From assembly GCA_034401135.1 (NCBI GenBank), contig JAWZSP010000003.1, forward strand, positions 4,960,001-5,024,000: 64,000 nucleotides of DNA, given 5' to 3'. A program made the translations under genes and the position numbers. The DNA comes from Volutella citrinella. Its lineage: Eukaryota > Ascomycota > Sordariomycetes > Hypocreales > Nectriaceae. This document shows, piece by piece, positions 32,366 through 43,939 of the stretch (position 1 is the stretch's first letter; every line of letters begins with the position of its first letter). The notes beneath the pieces were generated by a model. The model worked only from the letters and a program-made list of their open reading frames with translations. It had not been told where the DNA came from and did no database searches.

Positions 32366-34720
32366 TCAGTCTGTGACCTTGACAATGACCTTGTGCTGAC
32401 TCGCTGTGGCAGCATTATCCTTGAGCGACGCGTCGTAAGCGGAGAACATGATGACATTCTCTTCGTTTTCCTCTGTCACAGCTCGCGTCATAAACGTGTA
32501 GCGCACACTGCTCCCCTCTACATATGACGAGAGGTAGAGGATGTCAGTTGCGGGATCGGTGCCAGCCTTCTCGGTTGGGATCTTGATGCCAGCGCTCGGA
32601 TTGTTCTCATCCTCCAGCAGCGGGAGAACAAAGTCGGCATTCAGGAAGACGGTTCCGTCGGGCTGCAAGCAAACTGTCAGTAGATGCCTTCTTCTTCTTT
32701 CAGCCGAGTGCACTCACCAGAGGGCCCACGAGGAGCTGGAACTCGCAGTCCTTGGGTGCTGTTATGTAGATGTGGTCATCTTTTGGCCAGTCAACTGTCA
32801 CTCCTGGAGGCATTACTCCTGGATGAATCATGATTCCCGGAGACTCAGCGCCCTCGGACCACCGAGGCTCAGCAAGGAGCTTGACAAGGGGCACGACAAT
32901 ATTTGAGACGTCCTTGTCGTCCCGCATGTTGACGCAGACTCTGGCGATGAAGTCGCCCTGCACCCATATGATGATGCCATTCCCCTTGCTAGCTCTGGCA
33001 CTGGTCTGGCGCTTGATGCCGTACTCCTCCCATGCATCCAGGACCTTGCTGGGGAAGTCCTTCTTCTTACTGGAGAAGTCGACGTGATGACCGGTCCACT
33101 CGAGTGATGCGACAGCCTTTTCCAGCCCTTTGATGGCACTGTTTTTGTCTGTGTAGCGACTGACATGAAGCTGTAGGGTGTGCTTTAAGTGCGATAAGCT
33201 CCATTCGGCATCGAGAAAGCCAGGGGTTGGGGTAAAGGTTGGCGTCTTGTCGCACGTCCAGCCACGGAGTGAGTCCAAGTCCAAGACGGCGGTCAACAAA
33301 GTTTTGTCGGTTTGAATATTCTTGAGGAATGCCTCGGGCTCTGTCATTAGCTCGTTTACTCCGCCCCACGTCTCTGGATGGTCCCAAGTGTGTTCTGGCT
33401 TCTTCATTACCTTGCCTAGACGGACCAAGTTGCCCTCGGCTTTCGCGGCCCGGCCCTTTTGGCTCCTCAAGACCGATTTGGGGGTATTGTAGAGATCGGT
33501 GCTTGTATCCACCGCATGGCTGAGGTACTCCTCCAGTGTCTCCCACCCTGAGTGAGCCTTGCCTTGCCAAGGCTTGCAAGTCGCATCTAGGATGCGCTCC
33601 TGGCCGTCTGTGCCCTTGATGGTCGCAAACACGTGGGCACCAAATCCCTGTCGCCATAGATCGTTGACACCGCGGATGATTGGAGCATCACCTTCCGCAA
33701 ATGGGCTGTTGCTCTGCCCCCACCCGATTAGGTCCGACATCTGGATGAAGCCAAACGGGGCCATGTGCTTCAGCTTGATCTCACAGTCCTCCCTCCTGAT
33801 GCCGAGTGGAGCGATGGCCTGGACGAGACCGGCAAGGTCGAAGCAGTTGATATTGTGGCTGTTTCCATCATCACAATGGAATGCGTATTTCTCGAGGAAG
33901 AGCGCGCTGTCTTTACCAAAGAAGTAATGACAGAGGCCGCCGTTGTAGACATCGTACACCATGCCCTGCTTGTAGTGAAGTTTCTCGACAACATATGTCA
34001 GCCAGGTTTGCTCGTCGTCAGCCAGCTCCGCAAAGAGCTTCACCTGGCCGCCAATATCTTTGTCATCGTCCAGTGAGAACCCCAAGGGCAAGAGAAAATG
34101 GCGCAAGAGGCCAGCAGGGACGCCTCGGTACAAAAACTCGGGAAGACAGGCATCGGAGACAAAGTAAAGCTCCAGGTTCACTTCCCCGATCATGAATTCT
34201 TGGTCCTTGACTCGCATCGTCCAAACAAAGGTCCCGCGATATCCAACTGGAAGATTCCCTGGGGCGATGAAGGTGGAAGAAAACGTGAAGGACGCTGGGC
34301 CCGATTGCGTTATGCGCTGTGTCTGCTCGGTGCACACTATTTTGTCTTCCTTTTGTCCCCCAAATGGAAGACAATAGCAGCGGATGTCGGTACCGTTCGT
34401 CGCAAGCTGGCGCAACTCCCCAGGTAATTGGAACTGGACAATTTCAAGCTCCAAGGTGCGATTTGCCATTGCTCTAATAGGGGCCTCGCCCATCTGGGTT
34501 TGGATAATGCTACTGTCCCAAAGGGTGCTTTCGGAAGGACTCCAGTAGGTCTTGGTATGACGATTAATCCGGGTTGATACCGGAAGAATAGAGCGCGGCG
34601 CATTAACAGCCAGGAGGAGACCTGCGCGTTTCGCCGCCAGCTCATCGTGCCAGCTCGCTGCCATTGTGTTATTAGAAAGCACTCGGTTATGAGGGAAGCG
34701 ATGGACTCACGGTTACCCAT
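32366..34720 (-). CDS. Large hypothetical protein with transglutaminase-like Cys/His/Asp pattern
   Basis: Predicted 748-residue intracellular protein from three exons: 34720-34711, 34657-32718 and 32662-32366. The 10-nt first exon (ATG GGT AAC C) is chosen because GTGAGT...GGCAG splicing gives MGNPSWHDELAAKRAG; an internal Met at 34664 is the alternative start. I do not recognise the family. The middle shows an arrangement seen in transglutaminase-like folds: Cys in NINCFDLAGLVQAI, His in GAHVFATIKG and Asp in RILDATCKPW, in the right order and roughly the right spacing. The C-terminal third is predicted beta-rich, with DHIYITAPKDCEFQLLVGPL. The Gly at position 2 could allow N-myristoylation. 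No signal peptide or membrane segment is seen. Confidence 0.75.
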
Positions 34721-35767
34721 GATGATGCTGTTTCGTGTCGCTCGCGATTGTTTGCCGACGTGTAACCTGGGCGAGAGATGCCTAGCCTTGGATATTTACG
34801 TGTCTAGGAAAGAGGAATGGATGCGGAATACCGTCGCAAATAAACCAAGGCGGAGCGACCGAGGCGCCACGAGTGGACTATTGGAACATAGCGTGCGGAC
34901 ATTGCATTGGGTTGGTCAGGCTGGGGGGTTGGTTCGCCATGCCTGGCCTGTCGCAGATGGGCTGAGCCAGATGCAGGAATCTATTGAGCTATTTAGAGCT
35001 GCCATCATACGGAAATGGGCTCAAATGAAATATTGTGACATAGGGTTCAGCAAGCCACGCGTTGCGGCACAGGGGCGGGATGGGCGGGCTAGCAGGGTCG
35101 AAGCCCGGAATAGGCCACATGGCGCTATGGATTGCAGAAGCCGCGTGACGGTCGAGCGAAGAGTATTGAATATCTGCACAGCAAGCACATGCATCTACCA
35201 CTTGGGACGCGTGATGGGTGCCAGCTGAAGTGATAGTCGGCCTTGGCTGAGTGGCAATAATACAGACAAGGGGCTGGTCGGGCGGGCGGGCGGCTGGGGT
35301 TGGCTGTCAGCGATGGATCAAGACGTTCAAAATTCATGGTCCCTAGCGTCGCTACATGACAGTGCCAGGTAGGCTACACCAATGTGGCTGCATATTGGCT
35401 TCTACAAATTGCCTAAATCCATTAACCCAGTAAACCAACGGAACCTAATCTGCGATCAAAGGGCATTTCCATGGCCAATAGGAAACTTGAGCGATGGACG
35501 ACCAAAATCCAGTCTGGCCGAGCTATTCAGCCATACTACCTTACTACGCGCACCCGTTCCTGACTTTCTTTCAGTCCACCTTCGATTGTGCTCAAGGCCG
35601 CAACTCGCCGTCGTAGGTTGGGAGATGCTTGTCATCTCCTTAGTCATCCTCTTTTGCCCCCCAAGCTTTATCGCAGTATCGGTGGGGTTGAAGAAAAAAA
35701 AGTGCTGGCCACTCTCAGTCCTTCTCTCCACCAACTAGTCGACAACAGTCCCTGCTCATCATCGGAA
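34721..35767. other. Divergent intergenic region
   Basis: About 1 kb between two divergent genes. It contains a G-rich tract (GGGCGGGCGGGCGG near 35280-35294) and a pyrimidine-rich stretch before 35767. No coding evidence is seen. Confidence 0.45.
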
Positions 35768-37359
35768 ATGGGAGAAAAGGGCGCTCGCGGACGAGACGAC
35801 GTTGCCGTGACTTCGGCGGCAGTTGTAGACGAAAGCCAATCCGATCGAGCCGCCGAACCGACCGACAAAGGCCCCGAGCACACCTTGCAAGGCTGGCTGA
35901 CGGTGGTTGGGTCTTTTCTCGTCTATTTTGTCTCTTTCGGATTCATGAACAGCTACGGCTACTTCCAGACCTACTACATGCAGAATGACCTCTCCGACTC
36001 ATCGCCTAGTCTGATTGCTTTGGTTGGGTCCATCCAGATGGGCCTGATGTACATCTTCGGGCCTGTCGCAGGTGCCCTCTTTGACGCCTATGGTCACAAG
36101 GTATGTCTCATCATCTGTATTAGAGGTGCATTCCTCGTATGGCGCCTGACTTGGACGCAGTGGCTGTACCTAGGATGTGCAATCGGAACTGCGACTTCTT
36201 GCATTGGTCTCTCCTTTGCCCAGCCTCAACACATATGGCAGTACTTTTTGAGTCAAGTAAGGTTGAACGCATCCGAGTAGCATGGGCACTATTAACGCTT
36301 CTCTACTACAGGGCCTGCTATTCGGCCTCTCGGTACCGTTCGGCACAATTGTTGCACTAGCTGCTGCGAGCCAGCACTTTGAGAAGAACCGAGCGCTGGC
36401 TCTAGGCATCATCGCTGGCGGAAGCGCTGCGGGCGGCGTGTGCTTCCCCATCATGTTGTCTCAGTTGGTACCCAAGATTGGATTTCGATGGACTCTTCGT
36501 GTCGTTCCCTTATTCATCCTTTTGTGCTTCGGCCTTGCGATTATCATCTCACGCCCGAAGAACCCGCCCCGGCCGATGAGGTCACTCCGCGAGATGGTCG
36601 ACTTTAGCGGCTTTCGAGACACTCGATACTCGGTGCTGGCGCTTGCAACCATCATTGGTAACATGGGGTTGTTTGTTCCATACAACTACATGGGTATGAG
36701 CAACTCTGCAACCATCAAGTGCGATTGTGAAGCTAATGCGGTGTCAGAATCATACTTTAATGTGCATTACCCAAACGCATACATTGGCCAATACATGTTG
36801 ACTATAATTAACGGCCTGAGTTTTGTTGGTCGCGTGCTGTGGGTCATCTTTGGACTTTCAACGTTTCCTACTGTCTGTTTGCTAACTCATCACTATATAG
36901 GGGCGGTGTCTTCGCTGATAGGCTGGGAACCCTCAATGTTCTCTATCCCGTTACCTTGATCTCGGGCATCCTCACTTTGACAATGTGGCTTTGTGGTTCC
37001 AGTCCCGCCGTCACTGTCGTCTTCTCTTGCATCTACGGTATGACGCAAAAGCAATCGTTATCAGGCTATCGTTAACTCTGTTAGGAATCGCCTCGGGGAC
37101 ATACATCAGCATCATGCCATCAATCATAGTCCGCATCTCTCCGCCTGAAAAGACGGGAGCTCGACTCGGGGCCTTCTTCAGTCTCAGCGCTGTCGGGGTC
37201 ATGACTGGGACCCCTATTGGCGGCGCCTTCTTGCCCAACGAAACAAAGGGGGAGTTTCAGCACTTGATTGTGTTTACTGGTACCATGGTGACCTGTGCAG
37301 GCCTGCTTCTGCTGTGTGGTCGGTGGCTGTGCGAGCATAATTTACGCACAAAATGGTAG
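35768..37359 (+). CDS. MFS transporter, monocarboxylate-transporter-like
   Basis: Predicted 437-residue membrane protein of the major facilitator superfamily, closest in pattern to the fungal monocarboxylate-porter-like group. Exons are 35768-36100, 36161-36256, 36312-36693, 36748-36838, 36901-37037 and 37085-37359. All phases close. A hydrophilic N-terminus (about 45 residues) precedes GWLTVVGSFLVYFVSFGFMN (TM1) and the family element YGYFQTYYM. Further signatures are GSIQMGLMYIFGPVAGALFDAYGHK, GGSAAGGVCFPIM and RVLGGVFADRLG. Around twelve hydrophobic segments can be traced. The substrate is unknown; relatives carry mono- and dicarboxylates or other small organic acids, or have no known substrate. 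The fourth intron uses a GTGGGT donor. Confidence 0.88.
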
Positions 37360-37787
37360 GACAACGTTCTTGGACTCCAGTAAATGCTGGCCGAGTTGCG
37401 TGTTCTTCTTCCTATACTAAACGAACACAAGTTTTAGCCAGCACCCGAAAGACTTATTAAACTACTCAATATTTTGCTTCACATCTGCAAACTGCCTACC
37501 TGTCGCTTGGCGGCTTCCACCATGTTCGGTCCCAATAGGGAGAGGTCTACAGGTGTAATAATCACAATTAATGAGAGGCATTGTCATGCCTGCAAAAGCT
37601 TCATGGAGTTTCCATTCTATGCCGTTCTTGCTTTATTCAGACCCATTCAAGCGCACAGCAGCCATAAATACTCTGAGCACCAAGTCGTATTATCAACTAC
37701 ATCCTTATTCGGGTACCGATTGCTTCAGCAGACTGCCTCCATCACGACTGTGCGAGTGCCTTCTCATCGCCAACTCCAAGTCCTAGC
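37360..37787. other. Intergenic, convergent 3' flanks
   Basis: Convergent transcription of the MFS gene and the RRM gene meets here. Nothing else is recognised. Confidence 0.5.
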
Positions 37788-38687
37788 TCAGTCAACTCTC
37801 TTCTTCTGCCCAATCATGGAAAACGAGACCTTCAGCCGCCAGCCCTGCCAAGACTGGCCGTCCAGGGCCTGGGCTGCCTTTGCAGCCTCCTCCTCGCTCT
37901 CAAAGTCGATATAATTGCAGTGGTACTTGCCCGACTTGTTCCGCATCGACTTTTTATTATGGACCCTCCTGCTTATCGAAGTCCTGTCATCCGTTAGAAG
38001 CGCTCGCTAGTGATCAAACCGAAAGGGAGGCATAACTCACACTTTGAAGCCCCGAAAAAGCGCCCTCATCTCCCGGTCATTCTCGATTTGATTGTACATC
38101 ATACCCAACCCTCCCACATATAGCTGACGCCCCGGATTTGGCTTCATCTTGGGCAGACACGGACCGACGTTGAGGATACGGTTGGCGAGGCGAAAGCCAT
38201 CCATGCTCTTGATGGCGGCCTCGGCCATCTCGCGCGTCTCGAATTGGACAAAGCAAAAACCAGCACCCCGCCCTTGAATGGGGTCAAACCAAATCTGAAT
38301 CTTTTCAATCTTGGAGAAGCCCTGTGCACAGAGCGCCTCGAATATTTGCTTAGGACGCAAGGAATACTCTACGTTTCCCACGTGGATGCTTCTGTCCTGC
38401 TCCAGCGCGGTTGAAGCTTCGACCACGCCGGACGATGACATCGGTCTTGCGTTATCCGAGGGTCTGGCGGCTTCCGGTGCCTCGGCTAGAAACGCGAACC
38501 GATTCTGATTCTGTTTCCGCTCATCCAGAGGGAGAGACTCTGGCTTCCAATCAAGACGTTTTTGATAGTGACGGTTGAGCCCTCTGTCCTTTCCCCATCC
38601 CTTGTTAGGCTTCTGGCCCGAAGCACGGCTACGCCCTGCCACAGACTCCCAATTATCGAAACTAAGATGTCGTGGTTCTTCTTCCAT
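37788..38687 (-). CDS. Two-RRM RNA-binding protein
   Basis: Predicted 280-residue protein from exons 38687-38041 and 37983-37788 (57-nt GTGAGT...GACAG intron, phase 2). A basic, low-complexity N-terminus (about 95 residues) precedes RRM1, with RNP2 SIHVGNVEYSL and RNP1 RGAGFCFVQFE. RRM2 follows, with RNP2 QLYVGGLGMM and an RNP1 position reading YHCNYIDFE; the intron splits RRM2, and without it the domain would be truncated. The aromatic RNP residues needed for RNA stacking are largely kept. It probably binds RNA in the nucleus or cytoplasm. Similar small two-RRM proteins are poorly studied in fungi. No RS-rich tail is present. Confidence 0.85.
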
Positions 38688-39178
38688 CTCTATGGAGTTG
38701 CTGTGGGTCCACTTGCCAGTGAGTCGTAGCGGGTGCTTAGATTCTCTATCGATACGAAAAAAGATCTCTCTGGGGATAATCTTGTAATGTACTACTGGGA
38801 GGGTAAGCAGACGTTCTTATTGTCGAAGCCTTTGCTGGGATATAGTGAACATGCAAACAAGGCTTGAAACAGAGCATGAAAGGCCCAAGTCTGTTCAGAG
38901 CTTTCAACAACAGCTTAACCCAAGGCCATAGCGCCGCCTCTTTGTCGTAACCAAGCGTCCGTCCGGCAGAAGGAAGCCTGAGCTGTCGTCCATTCAGAAC
39001 TAGCTTTAGGCACAAGATTTGAACGAACCCAAAAAGCCTCTTAGTCCATGTCATAACTGCGCGGACAAAACGTGGTTGAGGATGTTCACGCCCTGAGCTG
39101 CGCGGATCAAATTCAAATCCATATATTCATTTCACAGCCAACAAAACTGCCATGCCCCTTTCCGATCCCATCGCCTCA
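38688..39178. other. Intergenic, no gene seen
   Basis: Promoter side of the RRM gene and 3' flank of the laccase. A minus-strand open frame of about 100 codons (38746-39054) has no family features. Confidence 0.45.
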
Positions 39179-41136
39179 CTAAATTCCCGAGTCTTCCTGG
39201 TGATACGGCGCCGTTGGCCAGTACTGGTCCCATTTCCTGCATCGCTCCTTCATGCTCGCGTCATCAGGCGCAATGACATCCAAGATCTCGTCCTCGCGCT
39301 CGACAAACTGAAGAGCGAGGTTCTGACTGGCGTGCCATGCCAGATGGCAGTGCATCAACCACGTTCTAGTCATCAATGTTAGTGATTACGTCAACTACAG
39401 AAGGCTTTGTCATGGCTCACCCCGGGTTGTCAGACTCAAATGCAATAACGAGGTACCCGTTCCCAGGCATCGTGGCAGTATCACGGCGGGGCGGGTTTTT
39501 GACATTCAGTCTGACTGTTAGGGGATTGTAGATTCCCTTGCCCTGTGCGAGAATGTGGAAATCATGTCCGTGCAAGTGGAACGGGTGATAGACGTTCAAG
39601 AAGATGGTTTCCTGCAGAATCCAATATGTCCACTACAGCAACAGTCAGCTAATGTCTGTGATTAAAAGCGCTTCATTGTTCCATACCTTGTCCTTGAACG
39701 GAACATCATAGATGTTGTAGCCGTCGGGGAACACAGACGCCCCTTCGCCAATGAGCTTGTTGGTCGGCTTGGTCCAGTCAATCTTGAGAGGTTTTGTGTT
39801 CAGCGTCCAGTGGAACACGGTTGAGAACTCGTAGAAGAAGCCCAGGAGCAGGTGCTTCTGCTGCTCCTTAGGCCCGACATCCTTGGGCACATGGGGGACG
39901 AGGTTCTCGTAGGGCTCGTCTCCGCATCGCTCGACAACGCTGGCCAGGTTCTTGGTCGTCGGGTCGACCTCCTTGGCGCCGTCGTAGCGAACAATGCCGA
40001 GAATGTTTTGCTTGTTGTCGTTGTCCTGCCCGGTGCAGGTCTGGTATATCGCGCGCATCCAGTAGTTGTCAACCTTTTGCTTGGCCTCGATGATGACGTC
40101 GTATCTCTGACCAGACGTGATTGCTAGGCTGTCTGTCGTGTATGGCTTGATGGGCACGTAATCCATAGCAATGACTGTCAACTTGTGGCCATCGACTGAG
40201 AAGCTAAAGGAGGAGTCGATTTGGGCGTCAATGATGCGAAGCAGGTGCTTCTTTCCGGGCTGGAAACGGATCAAGTTTCTCTTTCCGGTGCCTTTGCACG
40301 CACGGTCGTTCGATTTGGAGCAGTCGTAGATATTGTTTCCGTTAATCAGCCCGTTCTCGGCAACCGAGTTGCTCCTCAATGGGAATCCGCCGTACTTGCC
40401 GCTCCTCTCAAACTCGCCAAAAGTCCCGCTATGGAACCATTCGGTCAGCATCACAGTGCCCAGGTCGATGTCGTAGTTGGCAGTCGTGGGGCCGTGGATA
40501 ATCATGGGCCCGTAGAGGCCGTCGCCCATCTGGGGGCCAAAGTGCGAGTGGTACCATCCTGTGCCATACTGGATTGCGCGCATCTTGTACGTCATGGTAT
40601 CCCCCGGGGCAATGGGACATTGGGTCACACCAGGAACTCCGTCATGCTGGTTATTGTTGACCTGACGGAAACCGTGCCAGTGCACCGCCGTGCTGGGCCA
40701 CAGTTAGTAACAATTTCCACGCTCCGTGCCAAGTATGGCTCTCACCCATTGTATTGCATCTCGTTCTTCACGTGGATAATGAGAGTGTCTCCCCAGTCCG
40801 CCTCAAGGGTTGGGCCAGGAAACGTGCCATTCCAGACAAGAACCTGACGCTCATAACCATCAGGGGCCAAGGTAATATTCTGGGCGACCAACCAGTACTA
40901 GGCAGGTTAGCAAACGGCTCACACATCTAGAAGATGGGGCTGTGACCAACCTCTCTGACTTTGCCAGTATCAGGCGTGATCTTGGTGTAATCGGTATCAA
41001 TATTGTACTGTCCCCAGCATGACCTTGAGGTCGGCCCATTCTCACAAGGGGCACGACCTTGGTTTTGAGGGATGGCATTGGCTGTGGAGGCCAGCGACAA
41101 CAGCCCGATTGCCAGACGGGCAAAGATCCGAGCCAT
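39179..41136 (-). CDS. Laccase (multicopper oxidase)
   Basis: Predicted 580-residue secreted enzyme that oxidises phenols with reduction of O2 to water. Exons are 41136-40951, 40897-40746, 40692-39687, 39632-39421 and 39365-39179; all phases close. The signal peptide is MARIFARLAIGLLSLASTANA. All four copper-ligand motifs are present and intact: HWHGFRQ, WYHSHFG, HPFHLHGHDF and HCHLAWHAS. The first and last motifs are completed only after splicing. The residue at the axial T1 position after the HCHLAWH element appears to be Leu, typical of higher-potential or ascomycete laccases, but this is read by eye. The C-terminus DDASMKERCRKWDQYWPTA includes the conserved late Cys. Roles in fungi include pigment synthesis, detoxification and lignin-related oxidation. 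Confidence 0.93.
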
Positions 41137-42409
41137 GTTGGCGGTCGGCAGCTGTCAAGGTACAGACTGGAGCTGATTGAAGGGTGCCAGAGAGACTTCG
41201 ATCAAGGGCGACAAGATCGTCAACTCTACCAAGAAATAACAAGGCGCGGGGCTGCATATGTGTATCTCGTCGACACCCTTGGCTGTCCACTCGCGCATCC
41301 ATAGACGATGTGGCACAGCGCTGGTGTTCAGCCGAGAACCTCGGACTGGCCCGAATATGGAAGGCGTACCGGGATTCTGTGCCCTTGGTTTCTTGGTTTA
41401 TTTCCGGTGATGCAACGTAAATTGGACGATTATGCTGTAGGCCGTCACTGGGCCTCACAAAAGAGCGGCCCTGCGAATGCATACATGACAGCCACCACTC
41501 TCACCGTGCGCATGAACACATGGTCAAGGGTGGGCCGACATGCGGGAGGAGCAGAGTGTGCCAATCGCAACCGCCTTGTCGAATTACCGATGCTTGTTCG
41601 TCGTCCGGGGTTTGCATCCAGAGCATCGCCGCCGCCGGTGGCTTGACGTACCCCGCATAATCGAGAATCATGTCATTGGACACGGCGAGAGGGCGAGTCA
41701 GGTAACAAGGGGTCTATCCTTGCGGTCGGGATCGTCTGTGTAGTAATTGTCGACAACGTGCATTTCACATGTCAGTGACATCCCTGATGCACCGATGCAA
41801 GTGCGAAAACGTGGCAGGGTTACGGCACAGCTACGGGGATGGACATTTGGCACGGCAATTGATCCATCTCTCATCAAGCAATACTCAACTAACTTCCTTG
41901 CAATTTACTACGATGGGATGTGGATGCAGACAACCAGCCCATTGACAACAGCATCGGTCAGTGGACGCAGTAGACTCATCCCCCCAATACCGCCTCACAA
42001 CCCGATTAATCGTCGACAATACAGGGGCTTCAGCCGAGAGCGGGCCAGCGTCACATCCCGTGCTTGATTGAGCAGCCAGCTCCACTGGTGTACGATTTCC
42101 TTGCCATTTCCAGCCGAGGCGGCAGCGGCCCCCTCCCCCGTTCGGCATGCATTGTCCTGCACCGATCAACTGAGTCTGCAAGAGCGACTATCACAATCAC
42201 AAAGAGAGTTTCCTGGCTCGGGTTTGGGCTTATGCATGGCTTTATAGCCTGGGATATTCCCGAACCCGAGCATCCATGAGTTGGTGTTGCGTCGCATCCC
42301 CCGCACAAGCACGGGATTGCGACGATTGCAGAATGCAGGGTCCCACGCTACGTCACTGACTCCAACGCGTCCATGGCTGCATGTTTACACTCTATTAAAC
42401 ATTGATATC
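41137..42409. other. Intergenic, no gene seen
   Basis: About 1.27 kb containing the laccase promoter and the 3' flank of the acetylesterase gene. Open frames on both strands lack motifs. Confidence 0.45.
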
Positions 42410-43384
42410 CTAGAATACACTGGGAACCGGCTGCTTGAGGGCGCCGCTGAGCGCAGTCGCGCCGTTTATCTCCTTGGCTACGGCCTGAGCGAACGCCTTG
42501 GCACTGAGATCCGCTCCCTCGGCGTTGGTGTGCTTGTAGTCCTGGGGATACAGCGCCTTGACCTTTGCGGCCCCCATCTTCTTGTACATGTCGCTGACGG
42601 CCTGGAAGTGGTTCACGTACGAGACCTTGGCGTCGGCCAGGTTCTTTGCCGCCGTCTGCTGGTAGCCCACGAAGCGGGAGGGGTTGCTCACAAAGGTACC
42701 GCTGTCGTACAAGTTGTCGGGGGTCCTCGAGCTGAGGATGACGGACGCGCCCTTTGCCGTCATAAGCTTGGCGGCCTCGGAGACGTAGTAGATGAAGGTG
42801 TGCACCGTCTCGCCATTCTTGCCGGTGCACGTCTCGCTGCCCTCGCCGCCGCACACGGATCGGCCGTTGTCGTTTTTGCTGGGCGAGCCGCTGTCGTTGT
42901 GGCCAAACTCGATGATGACGACATCGCCAGACTTGACGAGATTGGCAACCTCCTTGAAGCGGCCCTCGTTCCAGTACGAGCGAGAGGAGCGACCGCCGAT
43001 GGCCTTGTTTACGACGGGCGATGTGACGTATTTCGAAATGTGCTGGCCCCATCCGTCAATGACGCCGTTGCCCTTTGCCATTGTACTGTCACCGCACATG
43101 TAGATGGTGCCCACGGCAGCGGCACTGGGCGCCTTTGCTTCCGGCGCTGAAGACTTTTTGGCGGCGGCGGCCGACGGGGTGGTCACGGCGGGTTCGTCGG
43201 GGATCGACGCATCATCGGGTGTAGCTATGGGGATCGTAGTCTCCGGGGCCGTCAACTCGGGAACGGCCTCCGTCGCCAGCCCAGCCGGCTTGGACGCCTG
43301 CGACGGAGGAAGAGCAATGCACCGGGCGGCAACCTCCAGGGTGCCGAGGGCCAGGGTGGCAGAAAAGAATTGAACAAACTTCAT
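42410..43384 (-). CDS. Rhamnogalacturonan acetylesterase-like SGNH hydrolase (CE12 type)
   Basis: Single exon, 324 residues. The Met at 43384 is chosen because it opens the signal peptide MKFVQFFSATLALGTLEVAA. A Pro/Ala/Thr-rich linker (about residues 25-90) leads to an SGNH/GDSL hydrolase domain. Block I is IYMCGDSTMAKG with the nucleophile Ser, followed by GWGQHISKYV, NKAIGGRSSRSY, block III IEFGHNDSG and block V DYKHTN with the catalytic Asp and His. These match rhamnogalacturonan acetylesterases, which remove acetyl groups from the pectin RG-I backbone outside the cell. The N-terminal linker is longer than in the classic enzyme. Neighbouring GH127, transporter and regulator genes support a pectin-related role. 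Confidence 0.9.
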   Translation of the reverse strand: MKFVQFFSATLALGTLEVAARCIALPPSQASKPAGLATEAVPELTAPETTIPIATPDDASIPDEPAVTTPSAAAAKKSSAPEAKAPSAAAVGTIYMCGDSTMAKGNGVIDGWGQHISKYVTSPVVNKAIGGRSSRSYWNEGRFKEVANLVKSGDVVIIEFGHNDSGSPSKNDNGRSVCGGEGSETCTGKNGETVHTFIYYVSEAAKLMTAKGASVILSSRTPDNLYDSGTFVSNPSRFVGYQQTAAKNLADAKVSYVNHFQAVSDMYKKMGAAKVKALYPQDYKHTNAEGADLSAKAFAQAVAKEINGATALSGALKQPVPSVF

Positions 43385-43939
43385 AGCGAAGGTGGTAGGA
43401 AAGAGTGAATAAACAAGAAAACGCAACGGAACGATCGACAGGTACACGGAGCAGCTGCAGGAAAAGGCCCGCGATGGGCCTTTATGTACCCAGTCGCCGA
43501 CGATGCCAAGCGATTAAACAGGCGACTCGCCCTATCATGAAACAAGAGACGGACAGGAGTTGAAACGGGGAACCGTCTAGGCGACGGGACAAACTGGCTA
43601 AACCGGATGGAAAGACTCTTGTTCAAACATTGTCGACTGTCTCCTGGTTGGCGGCAGTGGCGTCATCCCGGACGCACCCTGGCCGTTTGTCGAAACTCCA
43701 CCAATAACGCAGAGACTGTGCTCTCTCAGCTGAAACAACTCCACTGTCCGTACACCGTAAAAGCCCAACAAACCCCTAAAGCAGCCGACAATGGCGCTGT
43801 GCTGTCGGAGTTGAGCTGGGGCCAATTCTTGTGAATCTAATCAGCCCATCTCGCGTCAAGTCGACACTATCACATAACAACGTCGGACTTTCAAGCCTTA
43901 GCAAACATCACAAGTTGAGGCCCAGGTCAACATGTCCAT
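43385..43939. other. Intergenic region
   Basis: Promoter side of the acetylesterase gene; a TATA-like ACATAAA on the minus strand lies near 43481-43487, about 100 nt before its start. The rest is the 3' flank of the Zn2Cys6 gene. Confidence 0.4.

Noticed and set aside
35279..35294. G-rich GGGC repeats as a possible G-quadruplex
   Set aside because: Runs are short and isolated in a promoter region; nothing else supports a function.
38746..39054. Minus-strand open frame of about 100 codons upstream of the laccase 3' end
   Set aside because: One hydrophobic stretch but no signal peptide at the start, no motif and no intron structure.
40221..40847. Plus-strand open frame of 208 codons
   Set aside because: Antisense to the laccase gene, whose copper-ligand motifs are intact.
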